Origin: Pyrenopolyporus hunteri
Taxonomy: Eukaryota > Ascomycota > Sordariomycetes > Xylariales > Hypoxylaceae
Direction of reading: 5' to 3'
Assembly: GCA_902806595.1 (NCBI GenBank)
Contig: CADCXC010000005.1
Span: 2,790,001 to 2,854,000 of the forward strand
DNA: 64,000 bases
The notes beneath the pieces are model-generated. The model worked only from the letters and a program-made list of their open reading frames with translations, made no database searches and had not been told where the DNA came from. The position numbers and the translations under genes were made by a program. This document shows positions 60,303 to 64,000 of the stretch, in pieces; the stretch's first letter is position 1; each line of letters starts with the position of its first letter.

Positions 60303-62306
60303 CTATCGCAACCTCATTTTGGCATCCTCCGCACCACGAGCGATAACCTCCTCCAGAGACCACCGGGGAGGCTCGATAACTCCCTTCAGTCCGTTAGCTT
60401 TACGCCAAGCTTTTTCATTTTCTGGTGCGACGCCATCCGGCAGGGGCCTAAGACCTCCCGCAATGCCTGTTGAGAACTTGAGTTGAAGAATGTCTCCGAC
60501 CTCATCGCAAGCCGCTAAAAGACGATCCATGTCATCCTTGTTGTGAGCAGCAGATACACAGAAACGCGCACGAGAGCTGATAAGAGGAGTGGCGGGGTAT
60601 CCAACCACAACAACCGATATCTTGCGCTTGAGCATTTCATGGCTGAAAGCAGAAATCTTGGCCGGGTTGTAAAGAGTGACGGGAATGATGGGAGAGTCAT
60701 CATGGCCGTAGACGATTAAACCAAGGCGTTTAAGTCCAAGCCGAAGATACCGGGAGTTGAACGCAATGCGTTGTAGCCGCTCTTCGCCCTGGCCAGGTAC
60801 GAGTTCGCCGGTAATAATCTTAAGCGAAGCCAAGATCTGCATCAGAACAGCGGGAGTCGGGGATTCCCCCAGCATAGTGGCGGAATTCGAGCTTCTTAGC
60901 TTGTCTATGATGTGCTTCTCAGCCGCCACATACCCCCCATTAGCGCCGAAGGATTTCGTAAGAGTACCCATCAGAATGTCAACTCTGCTAGGGTCAATGC
61001 CGAAGTAGTCGCAAACACCGCGTCCTCTGGGGCCAAGAGCTCCAATGCTGTGGGCTTCATCGACGTAGAGGGCGAACTTGTAGACATCTTTAAGGGCTAA
61101 GACGCCAGGTAAGTCACACATGGTGCCTTCCATAGAGTAGAGCCCCTCAACAGCGACAAGGATCTTCTTCCAAGGACGGTGCGTTCGCGGTTGGCCCTGA
61201 GCAATAGCTTCGCGGAGTCGTTTCTCCAAGTCGGCCATATCGTTGTGTTTGAACGAACGAATAACGGCGCCGGAAAGACGTGCACCAAGTCTGATGGAGG
61301 CGTGGTTTAACTCGTCAGATAGAATCAGGCAGCCCTTGGAAACCAGAGCCGGGAAGGAACTTGCGTTTGTAACAAAACCCATAGAGAAGACCATAGCGGC
61401 CGGCTTGCCGACGAACGAGGCGATCTCTTTCTCGACTTCACAGACTAGATCCGACGTACCCGAATCGGCACGAGGACTGCAAAAGCTGAGACCGTATCTT
61501 TTAACACATTCCTCAACAGCATTGGCGCAAGGACCCTCAGACTGCGCAAATCCAAGGTAGTTGTACGAGCTCATATTCAGAGTCTCAGTCGTACCACCAA
61601 CGTACTTGTATGTCTCGTTGAAGTCATCTGAGACACGATCTAGAAGATTTATGTATCGTCCCGGTACCCCAGTACTTGTCCTTGCAAAACAATCATCAAT
61701 ACGCATCTTCAGCCGCCTGGTGTAAAAACTGTCGAAGTCATCATTCAGAGGCGCGTAACCATTAGAGGCGCGGATGGTCTTATAGGTTGGTTTCTTGCTA
61801 AACCTTTTGCCAAAGAAATCTCTAATGTGACCAAGAGCAAGTAAGAGGAGATAACTAATATACGTAGTTAGGACGTAGTAGTACGGTGGTTCGTCGATGA
61901 TGGGCGCCTCCAAGGGTTCTCCATGGTGTTTGCTCACGTAACGGTGGCTCGGGTGAACTAAGGGACCAAACTGAGCATCGAAACGCTTCTGACGTGATAT
62001 TTCGGTGGATGAGGGTGGTTGAAACAGGGTGGTCGGCGGTTCATCTTGATTAGGCTCTCCAGCAGTAGCTGTAGACAACGAGATAGTCGGTAATGACAAG
62101 TTCGAGGACGTAATGGAGGGTGTGGAGCCGTTCTGCATGGCCATCAGGGCTTGCTGAGCAGACGGCTGTTGATTGGGCTTAGGCGACGACGAGAAGAATT
62201 GGCTAAGGCGGTTCCCCTTCGATTGAGATGGTCTCCTCTCGCCAGTCCTCTCCGAGTACGGCATACTGCTAGCGTTGGTGAAGGGGATCGAGATACGTCG
62301 TGGCAT
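60303..62306 (-). CDS. LCB2: Serine palmitoyltransferase subunit 2 (LCB2), single exon
   Basis: PLP-bearing catalytic subunit of serine palmitoyltransferase, the first step of sphingolipid synthesis in the ER (serine + palmitoyl-CoA to 3-ketosphinganine), acting with LCB1. The 667-residue frame has no intron. The N-terminus of about 170 residues is Ser/Thr/Pro-rich and precedes a membrane helix (YYYVLTTYISYLLLLALG). The catalytic domain shows NMSSYNYLGFA, SPRADSGTSDLV, SDELNHASIRLGARLSG, VEGLYSMEGTMCDLP, YVDEAHSIGALGPRGRG and the PLP lysine in GTLTKSFGANGGY (about K451). The end, RFCVSAAHNKDDMDRLL, is also typical. The ATG at 62306 (MPRRISIPF) is the first in frame; the upstream frame lacks an ATG. 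The gene is essential in fungi and unlikely to be tied to its mobile neighbours. Confidence 0.97.
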   Translation of the reverse strand: MPRRISIPFTNASSMPYSERTGERRPSQSKGNRLSQFFSSSPKPNQQPSAQQALMAMQNGSTPSITSSNLSLPTISLSTATAGEPNQDEPPTTLFQPPSSTEISRQKRFDAQFGPLVHPSHRYVSKHHGEPLEAPIIDEPPYYYVLTTYISYLLLLALGHIRDFFGKRFSKKPTYKTIRASNGYAPLNDDFDSFYTRRLKMRIDDCFARTSTGVPGRYINLLDRVSDDFNETYKYVGGTTETLNMSSYNYLGFAQSEGPCANAVEECVKRYGLSFCSPRADSGTSDLVCEVEKEIASFVGKPAAMVFSMGFVTNASSFPALVSKGCLILSDELNHASIRLGARLSGAVIRSFKHNDMADLEKRLREAIAQGQPRTHRPWKKILVAVEGLYSMEGTMCDLPGVLALKDVYKFALYVDEAHSIGALGPRGRGVCDYFGIDPSRVDILMGTLTKSFGANGGYVAAEKHIIDKLRSSNSATMLGESPTPAVLMQILASLKIITGELVPGQGEERLQRIAFNSRYLRLGLKRLGLIVYGHDDSPIIPVTLYNPAKISAFSHEMLKRKISVVVVGYPATPLISSRARFCVSAAHNKDDMDRLLAACDEVGDILQLKFSTGIAGGLRPLPDGVAPENEKAWRKANGLKGVIEPPRWSLEEVIARGAEDAKMRLR

Positions 62307-64000
62307 TGCTATAGGTGGTGGAAGTTGTAACGTCGGTATATAATTAGGCGGTTCTAGGAGAACAAAATGTATAAAGGAGCTGAAGGGTAGAATTGCTATT
62401 CGCAAATCTAGATAAGAATTAGCTAAGAGTCGTGAAGAGTTGGGGGCCAAGGAAGAGGATAAAAAGTCAAAGACAAAACTAGTAGAGGATATCAGGGGTA
62501 ATAGTAAATTACACAGGAGCCGACTTCAATTCAGAGTAGCGATAGAGATATAGCATAGCCACGAAGTCTTCGTCTCATCTTGGCTTGCGATACTATGAAA
62601 TGTGTTGGAAAGCACAGTCCGCTTGCCAACTGCGGCACGACGGCAGACAAGGCAAGCTTGGTGAATTCGTTCGTAGGAGGGTAGGTAGGTATGGATAATA
62701 AACACAAGGCCGCACCGGTAACGAAGCTATGCACGTTGTACGTTGTACGTTGTACGTCGTTTAAATGAATCAGCTTACCTTGCCCTTTCCCTAGGCCTCC
62801 GTTCTTTGCATCGAACTCTTGAGCTGTTGGGCTTTCGTCTCGAGACCCACGAATGAGCCCCGACTAAGTAAGCTTGGTGAGCTGCCGGGGGATTGAATTG
62901 ATCTCTTAAGCACTTCGAGCTCGACGGAGTTCAATTGGCCGGTGGATTGGTGCTAAAGAAGACAAAGGAGCGTGGTGAAGGGAAATGATTCCCTTAAGAG
63001 GTGAGGACGACGCCGACACAACAACAACTTCCCTCGACACCAATGACAGCCGTTTCCGAGATTAATAAGAAAGAGAGAAGTATAAGGGTGAAGAGGAGAC
63101 AAGAGGAAAGAAGATCAAATTTAGGAGGCAAGAAGAGAGCAATCCGACGGGGAGTTTCAAAAGGTGGATCAAAATTAGTACATATGCATGTATCGTATGT
63201 ATCGCACGTACCCAATCTCTGAAGCTGATACCGTATTTGCACAAATTGTACAGATTACATAGCGGTGGTACATGTAGATACCTACCTAGGTACCTAGATA
63301 CGCAGTAAAATCACCCGCACCGTATGGTGTGGGTTTCACCAAGTTTGACAGAGCCCGACAGGGCCCTCCAGGGCACGCCAGGACCCCGTTGTTTATGCTT
63401 TCAAATCTTTGCCCTCCTTCCGAACGATCCGTACTCCACAAGTCTGTGCCTACTAAATCCCGCCTCTGCTGGTATGGGATTGCGGAACAACTTGAAAGTC
63501 ACAACTGCCTAAGGTACTCCATTAGTGCACACCGCAGCTTAGGTACATGTAGGTATGTAGGTAGGTACATGCATGCACCCATATCTACCTAGTACATACC
63601 TAGGTAGGTACCTACATATGTTGGTATACCTCGGCGAGCTGCGCACCTTGGGTACCTAGGTACCTAGCCTATATGCCTAGGTACTTACGTGACGTTCTAA
63701 TGCTAATTCGCTTCAATTGGGTGGCCTCTTCAATACATGCATACGTATTTCATAGGTCGCGGAATTTTCTTGCAGTTCGCCAAATTACATCTGGGTAGTC
63801 TTTTCATTTTGGACCACGCCATTGTCAGCTTGGCAGGGCCTCAATTGGTTTTATGCCCATGTTACGGAGCCAGCGGAGCAATATGCTACGATTTTGATGG
63901 CCGGGCTGAGCCGGTATTTGAAGGATCCATCTGCCATTACATAAATTGCCTCATTTGTGTGTAAAGCCATTAATAAGTGGGTGCCTTGATATTAGAGTAG
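62307..64000. other. Promoter of LCB2 and right end of the window
   Basis: It contains a 7-bp tandem repeat ACGTTGT x4 at 62732-62758, a purine-rich tract at 63065-63160, and two GGTACC/CCTAGG arrays (63272-63300, 63535-63690). No gene supported up to the window end. Confidence 0.4.
63535..63690. repeat. GGTACC / CCTAGG palindrome array
   Basis: Several blocks, including GTAGGTATGTAGGTAGGTAC, ACCTAGGTAGGTACCTAC and GGTACCTAGGTACCTAGCC. It is the densest such array near the right end. Confidence 0.8.

Overview
The window is nuclear DNA from a filamentous ascomycete (Pezizomycotina, most likely Sordariomycetes). The evidence is short GT-AG introns (mostly 50-170 nt, one near 290), gene families typical of moulds, and a 27.6-kb block reduced to almost pure A/T in the way repeat-induced point mutation (RIP) does. 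I recognise ten genes; all ten models were spliced by eye, with intron phases checked.

Left gene block (1-6.7 kb): an aldo/keto reductase (+) converges on a GH13 alpha-glucosidase of the isomaltase/maltase type (-), followed by an EamA-type multi-pass transporter (-).

AT-rich block (6.9-34.5 kb): no gene is readable. Its two outer edges carry matching inverted repeats of about 96 bp, about 85% identical, so the whole block looks like one very large terminal-inverted-repeat element, or a nest of elements inside one. Nested inside are an LTR retrotransposon of 6.1 kb with a 5-bp target duplication, a 2.4-kb inverted-repeat element and a 279-bp short relative of it, a second family marked by a 15-bp palindrome, and several degraded tandem arrays. 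Surviving C and G sit almost only in CpG, except inside the LTR element, where non-CpG C survives on one strand only.

Right block (34.9-64 kb): an amino-acid permease (-), a gene-poor 3.9-kb stretch, a secreted FAD-linked oxidase (+), a single-pass membrane protein (-), a large Zn2Cys6 transcription factor resembling War1 (-), the YEATS protein TAF14 (-), the MAPK adaptor STE50 (-), a 1.03-kb AT-rich element with TA target duplication, and serine palmitoyltransferase subunit LCB2 (-). These are mostly unrelated housekeeping and regulatory genes; I see no biosynthetic gene cluster. Intergenic DNA throughout carries dense arrays built from GGTACC/CCTAGG palindromes. I found no tRNA, rRNA or CRISPR array.
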